This document shows, piece by piece, positions 33,537 through 44,449 of a DNA stretch of 64,000 bases. Made by a program: the position numbers and the translations under genes. Source of the DNA: Silene latifolia (taxonomy: Eukaryota; Streptophyta; Magnoliopsida; Caryophyllales; Caryophyllaceae). A model generated the notes under the pieces. That model did no database searches. It saw nothing but the letters and a program-made list of their open reading frames with translations, and was not told where the DNA came from. The stretch covers positions 146,732,058 to 146,796,057 of the forward strand of contig NC_133537.1 in the NCBI RefSeq assembly GCF_048544455.1. The letters run 5' to 3'. The first letter of the stretch is position 1, and each line of letters opens with the position of its first letter.

Positions 33537-33899
33537 ATGGATCTTATAGATTGTTTTGTAGAGGACCACTTAAGTATACCTTTCTTCAAAGACCCCATGC
33601 AAGCATTGGAAGCCTTGGAAGCAAGTGAGGCTAAAAATATGTATTGGGAGTTGGAGGTAGATCTTTTTGAGGCCGCTCTAGCTAACAAAGAACTAACTCA
33701 TGAGCAATCCGAATTAGTACATAACATCCTTGTGGAAGCATATCAACCTATAGAACATGAGCAATCAATCCTAGAAGCAATCAATAGCAATGAAAAAACG
33801 AATTCTAGAGATAGAGAGAGAATAAGCCATGGAACGAGAGATAGCTTCTTCTTCAAGCCAAACCTAAAAACTTCAAAAATACGTTTATTTTTTCTTTAA
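33537..33899 (+). pseudogene. gag N-terminus of the Athila-like element, truncated
   Basis: The ATG at 33537 starts MDLIDCFVEDHLSIPFFKDP, followed by an acidic helical stretch (ALEALEASEAKNMYWELEVD). Only about 110 codons remain before the LINE junction. Normal gag of this lineage is several hundred residues, and neither the rest of capsid nor a nucleocapsid motif nor the protease is present, so a deletion accompanied or preceded the LINE insertion. The end of true gag sequence lies somewhere between 33840 and 33899. Confidence 0.6.
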
Positions 33900-33912
33900 T
33901 TCAGCTTGAACT

Positions 33913-35324
33913 ATGACAAAAACTCGTGCTCGCAATAAGAATTATGTTACTGATGATCATACTGTCGTTGTAGAAACAATTTCTGAACATGATGATACTT
34001 CTTTTATTGATGCTGAAAAGGAGACTCAATCTGATATTTTATCAGAACAGGGAATTTCAGGTATAAATTCTTCTGCTACTGTTGGACAATTGTTAAATCT
34101 TACTGGTCTATTGGATAAACCTGTTACTGCTGAGGAGATACCTGTTAGTAGTAATAGTCCTACTACTACACAACCCACTACTGATCTGGGTATTGGAATT
34201 GCTAAAACATGGTCGTCTGTCGCTAAACCTAAACAGGGGATGAGCTTGTTCTATTGTGATAAAAGTGCGGAGTCTCAGGAGGTTTAGATTGATGAAGAGG
34301 ATGTTGAGGAGGAAATAAAATTTTGGAAGAACACTCTTATGGGTAATTTTTTGGGATTAAAACCAAAGATACAACAAGTGGATGAATTTGTTCAGAAAAA
34401 CTGGACCACTGTTACTCGTCCAATTGTCCAGTACTATAGGAAGGGATGGTACAGTTTCAGGTTTTTCTGTGAGGATGACATGAATGAGATATTAAAGGGA
34501 TGGGTTCTGGTACCCTTATTCTGAAGTAGTGGTCACCCACTTTTTCTAAGGAAATGGATAATGTATCCATTGTCCCTGCTTGGGTTTTATTTTCGGATTT
34601 GGATCCTTTTATGTGGTCAGAAAAGGTGCTAAGTAAGCTAGCAAGTGTAGTAGGAAAACCTCTCTTTGCTGATTTACCTACTACTTTTAAATCAAAGCTC
34701 TCTTTTGCAAGGGTCCTGGTTGAGGTTGATGTGGATGGATCATTGCCTACTTCAGTCACACTATCTTCTCCATACCATGGAAAAGTGGAGCAAAGGGTCA
34801 TCTATGAATGGCTACCCTATTACTGTCATTGCTGCAGGAAATTGGGTCATGTCCAAGAGAAATGCAAGTTCCATAAGATCAACCAAAAACTTGCTGAAAA
34901 TAAGAAGAAGGTGGTTCAAGAGTATAGGCATGTTCAGGTTAATACTCTTCACAACACAGATAGTCAGGACTCAGGAAGCCATATGCTAGGCCATATTCCT
35001 CCTAAGTCAGGGGAGGTACTCACTACTAACACCTCAGGGACGAGCTCAGAATGTCCTAGACTAGGCTCATCTCCTGTTGTTGTGGTAGTTAGTTCTCCAC
35101 CTGATGATAAAGAGGAGGGTCACGAATGCAATGTGCTAGATCAGCAAGACACTGTTGTTGTTAAGGTTATTAATCTGTCTAATGTAGGGACTGATAATTC
35201 TGATAGTGAAGAGACTGGGATTCTTGTGAGGAACCGCTTCTCTGTACTGCCCACAGACAAAAATATTGGTGATAATAATTTGGTGGTCCCTCAGGCAGAG
35301 GACCCACCAGACCCATGGAAATGA
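33913..35324 (+). pseudogene. LINE ORF1 (DUF4283 plus zinc knuckle)
   Basis: This RNA-binding chaperone would coat LINE RNA. ATG at 33913 (MTKTRARNKNYVTDDHT). The DUF4283-like region shows FLGLKPKIQQVDEFVQKNW and YYRKGWYSFRF (34340-34470). The second half (WVLFSDLDPFMWSEKVLSKL) leads to a CCHC knuckle, CHCCRKLGHVQEKC, at 34822-34863. Interrupted by TAG near 34286 and a stop with frame change near 34522. The end overlaps ORF2: the stop TGA at 35322-35324 shares bases with the second ATG of ORF2 (AAATGATT). Confidence 0.75.
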
Positions 35325-38300
35325 TTATCTCCTCTTGGAATATAAGAGGTCTTAATGACCCAATAAAGCAGATGGAGGTTAGGAGCTATCTGTCTAAGAA
35401 TAAAGTGGAAGTGTTAGGACTATTAGAAATTAGAGTTAAATCCAATAATTTTGCTGCTATATCTAGGACTTTTCCTTTATATTCTATTATGAATAACTAT
35501 TCTCACCATTATAATGGGAGAAAATGGGTTTTCTGGGATCATAGGAAATTTACTGTTCTCTCTTCTCACATACATGACCAATTGATTCACCTTGAGCTTT
35601 TACATCATATCTCTCAAGCAAAGATTTATGTTACCTTCATTTATGCTAGTAATGATGCTAGCCAAAGAGAAAGGTTATGGGATGAACTCAGAGGTATAGC
35701 TGGTTCTGTTACTCAGTGGATTATTCTGGGGGATTTTAACATTGTTAGAGAAATGGGTGAAAGAATTGGACCAAATCCACCCTCAGTTTCTGAGATTCCT
35801 GCCTTTAACAAATGTTTATTGGATTGTACCTTGGAGGATCTTAACAGTTTTGGATGTGAGCATACCTGGACTAACAAAAGAAAGTCTCATGATAGAGTTT
35901 GGTCTAGATTGGACAGGGTCTTAACTAATCCTTCCTGGTTAGTTTATTATCCTGCCACCCATGTTCAGATTCTCCCTGCTGGGATATCTGATCACTCATC
36001 CATATTGGTTGATATTCTTGATGGTCATGTTATAAAAAGGAAATTTAGCTACCTCAATTGTTGGGAAAAACACAAAAATTATAAATCAGTTGTTCAACAG
36101 GCTTGGGACTTCCCTGTTAGGGGGAACCAGATGTTCAAGCTCTTTGGCAAATTAAAGAATGTCAGGAAAAATCTTATTGATTTGCATAAGACAAGCTATT
36201 CTGGGTTATCTAAGAGGGTTCTGGATGCTAAGAAGTGTCTTGAGGATTGCCAACTGGAACTTCGGAAGAAACCACTTGATTCTGATCTTATTGGGCAAGA
36301 GAAGATCTTGTTGCACAATTATCTCACTCTCAGGAAAACAAGAAGCTCCTTGCAACAACGTGCAAAAATTAAAGATGTTAAGTTCAATGATGCACCTAAC
36401 AGTTATTTCTTTTCTCGAATTGCTGCTAGGAAACATCAGAGCCTTATTGGTAGAATTCAGGACATTCATGGTGCTCATAGGGAGGGACTGTCTGAGGTTA
36501 ATGCTGCATTTGTAGAGTATTACCAGTGGCTTCTTGGTCAGAAAAAAGACATTGCTGATTTTGATTCTGTCAGTCTTGAGGGACATACTCTTCAGGAACA
36601 TGATTGGGTTCCTTTGTGTAGGGCTGTTACTGAAGGGGATATCAGGAAAGCTCTTTTCTCTATGGAGTCTCATAAGAGTCCTGGTCAGGATGGTTTTTCT
36701 GCCCGATTCTTTAAAGACTAATTGGGATATCATCAAGTCTGATTTTTGCTCAGCTATACAAGAATTTTTCAAGAAGGGGACAATGCCTAAGCAAGCCAAC
36801 ACTACTCTACTTGCTTTAATCCCTAAAAAGCCAGTGGTTAATACTGTCATGGATTATAGACCCATTGCTTGTTGTACTGTTCTTTATAAAACAATAAGTA
36901 AAATTTTATGTGACAGATTAAAAGTAGTGTTGCCTGAGATCATTGGAAAGGAGCAAGGGGCTTTTTAGTCGGGTGGCGAAGCATATTTGAAAACATTATG
37001 CTTACTCAATCTCTGGTTAAAGGTTATGGGCAACAAGGGGTTTCACCAAGATGCTTGATTAAAGTTGATATAAGGAAGGCTTTTGATTCCTTGCAATGGA
37101 ATTTTATACAGCATATGTTGAAACACTTCAACTTTCCCCCCCAATTTCAAAAGTGGGTTATGGACTGTATTACTTCCACTTGGTTTAGTTTAAAAATCAA
37201 TAATGACACGGTTAGTTTCTTTAAAGGAGAGTGTGGTTTGAGACAAGGAGATCCTTTATCTCCCTTCTTATTTGTAATGAGCATGGAGATTCTGTCCAGG
37301 TTACTCAGATGTATACATTCTAAACCACAGGTATCTTATCATCCTAAGTGTGGAAGACTGGGATTAAATCATCTTATCTTTGCAGATGATTTAATGCTCT
37401 TTGTTCGTGGAGATGTTCCTTCAGTCAAGGCTGCTACTCAAACTTTGAAGGAGTTTGCACAGTTATCTGGGTTGTATGCGAATCCTGATAAAACTAACAT
37501 ATATATGGGAGGAGTTTCTGCAGGAGTTCAGCAAGCTATACTTGAGGAGACAAAATTTGTGCAAGGAGAGTTTCCATTCAGGTACTTGGGTGTGCCCCTA
37601 AATGAAGGGAGACTTAACAAAGAGATGTTTGCAGATCTGTTGAATAATATCCAAAAAGCTCTTCATCATTGGGCTAATTATAGGTTATCTTATGCTGGCA
37701 AAATCAGTTTGATTAATACTGTGATATTTGGACTGGAACAATTCTGGTGCTCCACTTTACTGATCCCTAAGGGTGTAATCAAACTGGTTACTAAATTCTG
37801 CAGGCATTTTCTATGGGGTACTATGGAGGGTCAACGCAAGCTTATAATGAAAAGTTGGAGTTCTTGTTGCAAACCTCATGTGGAGGGTGGGTTTAATATT
37901 AAAGAGATCTTGGCTTGGAATAAATGTCTACTGTGTAAGTGGATTTGGGCTATTGAGACTCATGCTGATAGCTCTTGGGTTCTTTGGAATCACACCTACA
38001 ACATTAAGCATGAAAGCTTTTGGACAATGCAGCCAAAAAACTTTCATTCTGAGAGTTGGAAAAGCATTCTGAAGGTCAGGGATCTATTATTAGCAAAGAC
38101 TGGTGGTGTTGATAATGCCCGTGCCTTGCTGAATAGTTGTGTTGCAGGTGGAAAGCTGCAACTCAGCTTAATCTATGAACAATTGAGTGATCATGATCAT
38201 AAAATCAGTTGGGAAAAGACTGTTTGGAATAAGGTTGCTCTTCCTAAGCATATTGTCCTGGTTGTCTTGGCTATGCAACATAAGCTGGCTACCATGGACA

Positions 38301-38701
38301 AACTGAATCATAGGGGTTTGCATATAGTTAATCGTTGTATTCTGTGCAAAGCTGATAATGAGTCTCATCAGCACTTGTTTTTTCGCTGTCAGTTTGTTGC
38401 ATCAATTTGGCATAGGTTATTGCAATGGCTGAAGCTAAGGGGGCGGACTGATTGTTTGGAACGGGAACTGCATTGGTTAGCTGGTCGAAGGAATAGGCGC
38501 CATTGGAAAGCTCAGTGGATATCAAGCTGTCTTACTGCATTAACCTACAGCATCTGGGAAGAACGGAATTCCCGTATTTTTTGCGATGTTGAACACAATG
38601 AGGACTATATTGTAAGACGTGTCCACTACTTAGTAAGTATACAATTATTATATGCATTTTATTCTTCGTATGAGGATGAAATTCTAGAGTCCTTTAGCTA
38701 G
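35315..38701 (+). pseudogene. LINE ORF2: endonuclease, reverse transcriptase, zf-RVT
   Basis: It would nick target DNA and prime reverse transcription. The apurinic-type endonuclease starts at once (IISSWNIRGLNDPIKQMEV, later WIILGDFNIVRE and ISDHSSILVDI). RT: MDYRPIACCTVLYKTISKI near 36850, then DIRKAFDSLQW, GDPLSPFLFVMSMEIL, and the intact catalytic FADDLMLF near 37380. The C-terminal zf-RVT region has NRCILCKADNESHQHLFFRC near 38330. Two breaks only: a frameshift near 36715 and a TAG at 36967, where a Gln codon is expected. After 36998 the frame is open for 567 codons to TAG at 38699. Confidence 0.8.
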
Positions 38702-38792
38702 TAATATATTTGGAAGTGTTGTTGGTTATCGTTGTAAGATTGGCCTCTTTTATTCCCTTAATGGATAAATAATATGGGCTTGCTAATCTTGC

Positions 38793-38814
38793 AAAAAAAA
38801 AAAAAAAAAAAAAA
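38793..38814 (+). other. LINE poly(A) tail
   Basis: Twenty-two A at the end of the LINE; Athila pol-side sequence (ILKEILQAQEQEEFVMEF) resumes directly after it. Confidence 0.85.
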
Positions 38815-39880
38815 TCCTAAAAGAAATCTTACAAGCCCAAGAGCAAGAGGAATTCGTCATGGAATTCGAGTATGACGAGATTGATGAGACCGAAGAACAA
38901 GTTGAACATCCCATGAGAATGGAGTGTCTAATGGAAATGGAGCAAATTCTCAATGAACCTTCAAAGGAGGAAAGTGAGGTACAAATCCCTACTTTAAAAC
39001 CCCTTCCCCCAAATTTCAAATATGCTTACCTTGATGAATCAAAGACCAAACCCGTGATTGTTAATGATAGACTTGATGAAAGCTAATTGGGAAAATTGTT
39101 TGATGTATTGAAGCAACATGAAAAGGCTATAGGTTATAGTCTAGATGACCTTAAGGGGATAAGTCCCAACTTTTGAATGCATAGAATTCATCTAGAGGAG
39201 GACCATAGACCTACCATTCAATCTCAAAGGAGATTAAACCCCCACATGCAAGAAGTTGTCAAGGGAGAGGTTATGAAATTACTTGATGCGGGAATCATAT
39301 ATCCCATATCGGACTCTTTGTGGGTTAGCCCCGTTCAAGTGGTACCTAAGAAAGGAGATACCACGGTGGTGACAAACGAAAAGAATGAGCTAATACCCAC
39401 AAGGAAGATCACCGGTTGGCGTATGTGCATTGACTATCAAAAATTGAATTCCGCAACAAGAAAGGATCATTTCCCCTACCATTCATTAACCAAATGCTTG
39501 AGAGGTTAGCCTCCAACAAATTCCTTTGTTACCTTGACGGGTATTCGGGATTCTTTCAAATCCCTATACACCCGGATGACCAATATAAGACCACCTTCAC
39601 ATGCCCTTATGGTACTTTTGCATATAGGAGGATGCCTTTTGGCTTATGTAATGCCCCCGCCACTTTCCAAAGATGCATGATAAGTGTCTTCTCCGATTAC
39701 CTAGAGACCATAATGGAAGTTTTTATGCATAATTTTAGCGTTTATGGAAAAGACTTTGACTCATGTTTGCATAATCTTTCTCTTGTATTGCAAAAATGTG
39801 ACGATGTTAGTCTTGTTTTAAATTGGGAAAAGTGTCACTTCATGGTCAATGAAGGAATTGTTTGGGTCATTTAATCTCGG
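38815..39880 (+). pseudogene. Athila-like pol: linker and reverse transcriptase
   Basis: An acidic linker (FEYDEIDETEEQVEHPMRME) leads into RT: MHRIHLEEDHRPTIQSQRR at 39177, MCIDYQKLNSATRKDHFP near 39430, FLCYLDGYSGFFQIPIHPDD near 39520, MPFGLCNAPATFQRCM near 39640. The catalytic box reads FMHNFSVYG near 39725, where F-x-D-D is required, so both catalytic Asp are lost. Stops near 39084 and 39175 and frameshifts near 39490 and 39865 further break the frame. No protease was found. Confidence 0.8.
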
Positions 39881-41870
39881 AAAAGGGCATCGAGGTCGAT
39901 AAAGCTAAGGTTGAGGTGATAGAGAAACTCCCACCTCCCGTGAATGTTAGAGGGGTGAGAAGTTTTCTCGGTCACGCGGGTTTCTATCGCCGTTTCATAA
40001 AAGATTTTTCAAAAATAGCAAAACCCCTCACTCAACTCTTACTTAAAGATGCCCAATTCCATTTCACTGATGAGTGTGTTGAAGCCTTTAATATAATCAA
40101 GGAAGCACTAATCTCGGCACCGATCATTCAACCTCCAAATTGGGAACTACTGTTCGAGATTATGTGTGATGCTAGTAACTACGCCGTTGGAGCGGTTCTT
40201 GGCCAACGGGTAGGAAGAGCTCTCCATTCCATCTACTACATAAGCAAGACTCTTGATCCCTCCCAAGTGAACTATGATACCACCGAGAAAGAGCTTCTTG
40301 CCATTGTCTATGCTTTGGACAAATTCCATTCCTACTTACTTGGATCCAAAGTGATTGTCTTTTCGGATCACCGTGCTCTCCGACACCTCTTGATAAAGAA
40401 GGAGGCAAAACAAAGGTTGTTAAGATGGATTTTGCTTCTTCAAGAATTCAACTTGGAGATAAGAGACACGAAAGGAGCCGAAAATGTAGTAGCGGATCAC
40501 TTGTCAAGGATCCGGTTTCATGATGAACAAGGAGAAACGCCGATCAATGACTCATTTTCCGACGATATCTTGATGGCCATTCAAACACAACTTGAAAGGC
40601 ACATCACCCCATGGTTTGCCGATTATGCCAACTATATCGTTGGAAGAGTACTCCCTCCAAATTTGAACTATAACCAAAGGAAGAGGTTCTTATTCGAAGT
40701 AAAAAGGTACTTTTGGGATGACCCAAATCTCTACAAAGAGTGTAGTGATGGGCTCTACCGGAGGTGCATTCCTCAATGGGAAGTCCAAGGAATCTTGGAA
40801 GGATGCCACTCGTCACCTTACGGTGGGCACCATGGAGCAAGGAGAACCATTGCAAAAATTCTTCAATCAGACTTCTATTGGCCTACGATGTTTCAAGATA
40901 CAAGGGAATTTATCATTCATTGTGATGCTTGTCAAAGGACGGGGAATATCTCTTGGAGGAATGAAATGCCACAAAGGGGCATACTAGAGGTGGAGATCTT
41001 CGACGTTTGGGGGATCGACTACCAAGGGCCATTTGTGACATCCAATGGGAATAAGTATATCCTTGTGGCCGTAGACTACGTCTCAAAGTGGGTGGAGGCA
41101 ATTGCCACCCCGAACGATGATGCAAAGACAGTCACCAAGCTCTTCAAGAAAATAATCTTCCCAAGATTCAGAGTCCCTAGAGCAATCATAAGTGATGGAG
41201 GAACTCATTTTCATGAAAAAAAGCTCGCATCCCTTTTGACCAAGTATGGTGTTCAACATAGAACCGGCTTAGGATATCATCCACAAACAAGCGGTCAAGT
41301 TGAAGTTTCGAATAGAGAGATCAAGCAAATTCTTGAGAAAGTTGTGAACAAGACCCGAAAGGATTGGAGCACAAAGCTTGATGACGCTCTTTGGGCTTAT
41401 AGGACGGCCTATAAGATTCCCATAGGAGCCTCTCCTTACAAGCTTGTCTATGGAAAAGCATGCCACTTGCCAATCGAATTAGAGTACAAAGCTTTTTGGG
41501 CAATCCGAGCCCTCAACCTTGATCTCAAATTGAGTGGTCAAAAGAGGATGATACAAATTCAAGAGTTGGAAGAATTCCGACTACAATCTTATGAGAATGC
41601 CAAGATCTATAAGGAAATGACAAGATTGCTCCATGACAAGAGGATCAAGCAAAAAGCCTTGCACAAAGGGGATAAAGTCCTTCTATTCAATTCTCGATAT
41701 CGACTCTTTCCGGGGAAGTTGAACTCTAGATGGATGGGTCCCTATGTGATCACCGAGTTGGAAAGTATGGGGATTTTGAAATCAAGGCGGAAGATGGAAG
41801 CAAATTCAAGGTCAATGGTCAAAGATTGAAGCCATATTATGAGGGAGCATTTATTGGAGAGGTCGAGGTC
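39862..41870 (+). pseudogene. Athila-like pol: RNase H and integrase
   Basis: The open frame runs for 655 codons. RNase [18 protein letters not shown] near 40160, [15 protein letters not shown] near 40290, [13 protein letters not shown] near 40350. Integrase: His/Cys zinc site ([13 protein letters not shown], then CDACQRTGN), catalytic Asp in WGIDYQGPF near 41010, Asp in [13 protein letters not shown] near 41190, and Glu in [10 protein letters not shown] near 41310. The final GPY-like part ([10 protein letters not shown]) is followed by a frameshift near 41770; the true end continues in another frame to about 41897. This is the best preserved enzyme block of the element, but RT upstream is dead. 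Confidence 0.85.
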
Positions 41871-42208
41871 ACCTACCTCGGGCCTCCTCATCCTTGAAGG
41901 AATCATCAAAGGGAGAGTTTGGTGGACTCCTCTCCAAACCACCATTTGTAAATATCTCTAACTCCCTAACTTGCATTTTAATGAATTTTTGTGCCTTGAT
42001 CAAGATATTCATCATTTTTGAGAGAAGTGAGGGAGGGACTAATGATTTTATTGATGTGTAGTGCTTTAACTTAGTATGGGGATAGCAACTACCTAGGCTA
42101 TTCATGCCTTTGTAGTGCCCATACAATGAAGAACACGGGATTTGAAGAATGAAAATGACACGGGATATGCAAGTGCACGGATGGACCTGAATCCGGGTAG
42201 ACCAGGAG

Positions 42209-42554
42209 GAATCTGAGCGGCTTCTGGATAATCCGCTCGTCTTGTAGGAATCCGAGCGTCTGTGGAGGAATCCGTCCGTCTAAATGAGCTGCAAAATGAA
42301 AAAATTTGGTCTGTAAGAGAATCCGAGCGTCCTAGCTGAGAAGACGCTCGTCTTTGTAGAAAGACGCTCGTCTTTCTGCCAGTGCAGATTAAGAAAAGTT
42401 CCTGTAAGAGAATCCACTCGTCTTTGAGGAAAGCCGCTCATCCTGAATTGCATAATCCGCTCGTCTTCACTGAAAGACGCTCGTCTTTAGGCGAGTTTTC
42501 CTGAAGCCAATTTGAGCAGAATCCGAGCGTCCCGACAGGAACCCGCTCGTCTTC
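42209..42554 (+). promoter_or_regulatory. Internal cluster of composite palindromes
   Basis: About 13 sites of the same kind as in the LTR, for example AATCCGCTCGTCTT, AATCCGAGCGTCC, AAGACGCTCGTCTT (three times) and AACCCGCTCGTCTT. Followed 27 bp later by a TATA-like box. Confidence 0.75.
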
Positions 42555-42580
42555 CCCTGCTATTTTGAATTTTTCGGGTG

Positions 42581-42592
42581 TTTTAATACCCC
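42581..42592 (+). promoter_or_regulatory. Possible internal TATA-like box before the extra ORF
   Basis: TTTTAATACCCC resembles the LTR box TATAAATACCCC and lies 300 bp before the ATG of the extra ORF. Functional only by inference. Confidence 0.35.
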
Positions 42593-42890
42593 TTCCCACA
42601 TTCATTTCATTCATTCATTCAAACACTACCCATAAACCCCAAAACTCCAAAACCCTCATCCTCTCCATCACTAAAAACAAAATTTCCTCAACCAAATTCA
42701 ACAAAATCAAATCCAAACTTCCTTACAACAACAATTAATCACTCCTTTTGCAACAATAATCAATCCAAGCACCAAAATCTTCAACCTTTGAGTCGATTTT
42801 TGAAATACAAAGACAAATCCTTTCATCTTAAATCGATTTGGGTATAATTAGAAATTGAAGATTTTCAATCTTTTCTTGGTGTAATCAACA

Positions 42891-44449
42891 ATGGCAAGAA
42901 CAAAAGGAGAAACAAAGGCACTCAAGGCAAAGACACTTTCGAAAAGGCAACAAAGCCTTCAAGCAAAGAAAGCTTCAATGGCTATGGTGATCTCTAATGC
43001 AAACTTGGAAGTTCAACAACAACAAGATCCTCCCTTGGAAGCAACAACATCAACAACTCCGGAAATCGCTCAATTATCCAACTATCCGGAGGTAATTTTC
43101 ATTTCTAACTCCCATAGGGATACATTTGCCAAGTATGCTAAGAAAGCCATTTTGCCCACCAAATTCATTTGTGAAAATGCCTTGAACAAATTGGGTGTCC
43201 TTGAATAAACAAAAGCCTTCTTTGAAGCCATGGGGTTGGGTAAATTGTTTACTACAAGAGAATTTACATATCCCTCCCTTACCTTGGAATTCTTAAGTTC
43301 ATTGAAAGTGACTAAGGTAGAGACTAGAGAATACATCGAGTTTCGTCTTGCCAATGTGAATAGGCGCATCACCTTTGATGTTTTGAGTAAGATATTAGGC
43401 CTTAGTGATACACCATATTATCACAAGATGCCCGAAAAGTATGACCCCGCTTCTCTTTGGGAGGCGATTTCCGGGAAGAAATTTGTGAGCTTTCATGCTT
43501 GTCGCGCTCTATTAGTCCACCATCCGGGAGAGTGTGGCACAAGGTCATCGGGAATACTATAATAGCAAGAAAAGGCACTAATCACTTTACAAAGCTCGAT
43601 TGTGTTCTACTTGAGTCGGCCTTAAATGTGGGAAGGGAATTCACTAAGCCCTACAATGCTCTAAGGCTTTTGATGGAAAGATGGCTTAATGTTGATTGTG
43701 GCAAGGAAGGCACCGCTCATATTGTAAATGGAGGTCTAGTTACTCTCTTGGCCAAGCACTTTGACGCAAATTTCAACAAGGATAACACCTATGTGGCGAT
43801 CAAAGGGGGTCATCTCATTGACATGGATGCCATGATTTACAAGTATAAGTGGGTCAAGCATAACTCTCTTGACACCAACTATGGGTGGTTAACCAATGAC
43901 GCTAGATCTTTCACTTTGCCTTCCAAGATATGCCGATTAAGTGCCCACCGAACAAACTACCTTCTTCCACTCTCCAAGGATGCCGAGTACATCATCCGTC
44001 AACAAAGGGGCGAGATTGAAGAGCCCTCCTCCATTGTCACACCACCCTACCCATTCAAATATCAAGAGTTCAAACCCAAAGATGTTGAAGTGGGCAATGA
44101 CTACATGACTCTCCTCATGAGAGAGATGCACAAACAAGCTTATAATGATCGAGTAGATGCATACTTGGCCTAATATCCACCCCTCCTTCATTTAGCTAGG
44201 CAAGGACTACTTGATCCATCATGTCCTTTGCCTAGTTGGGCGGATAGGGAAGTCTTCTTTCCAAGCACATCTAGGGGTGAAAGATCGGGCGATGATGAGG
44301 TCGTTGATGAAGAGGTAGATGAAGAAGAAGAGGCTAATGAAGATGATGAAGGAAGTGAGCAAGATCAAGTAATTGAAGATGGGAGTGGAGATGATTCCAC
44401 TTCCATGGAGGAAAATGATGACAATGATGATATGATGGAGGACTAGCAA
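42891..44449 (+). pseudogene. ATHILA ORF-1-family extra ORF
   Basis: This extra gene lies after pol, the position of env in related elements, but I see no signal peptide or membrane segment. ATG at 42891 (MARTKGETKALKAKTLSKRQ) starts a Lys-rich, disordered N-terminus. The conserved part shows FRLANVNRRITFDVLSKILG, then LWEAISGKKFVSFHACRA, then LNVDCGKEGTAHIVNGGL, as in PF03078. The C-terminus is very acidic (about 60 residues rich in Glu/Asp, ending DNDDMMED). Breaks: TAA near 43206, a frameshift near 43540, and TAA at 44171, where the related minus-strand copy has CAA. Function unknown. Confidence 0.7.

Larger units (their letters stand above)
33850..38814 (+). mobile_element. LINE (non-LTR retrotransposon), nearly full length
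   Basis: It has two ORFs in the plant L1 order and a 22-bp poly(A) at 38793-38814. ORF1 has a DUF4283-like domain and zinc knuckle; ORF2 has endonuclease, RT and a C-terminal zinc-binding region. The 5' limit is uncertain (33840-33912), and I could not identify a target-site duplication. It lies in the sense direction of the host Athila-like element. Confidence 0.85.
41898..42890 (+). other. Spacer between integrase and extra ORF, with palindrome cluster
   Basis: No protein. It contains the palindrome cluster at 42209-42554, then TTTTAATACCCC at 42581-42592, then a C- and A-rich leader with repeated CATT (near 42600) up to the ATG at 42891. Confidence 0.6.

Noticed and set aside
42891..44449. 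Envelope glycoprotein gene, based on position after integrase
   Set aside because: No signal peptide, transmembrane segment or Cys pattern; it matches the ATHILA ORF-1 family instead.
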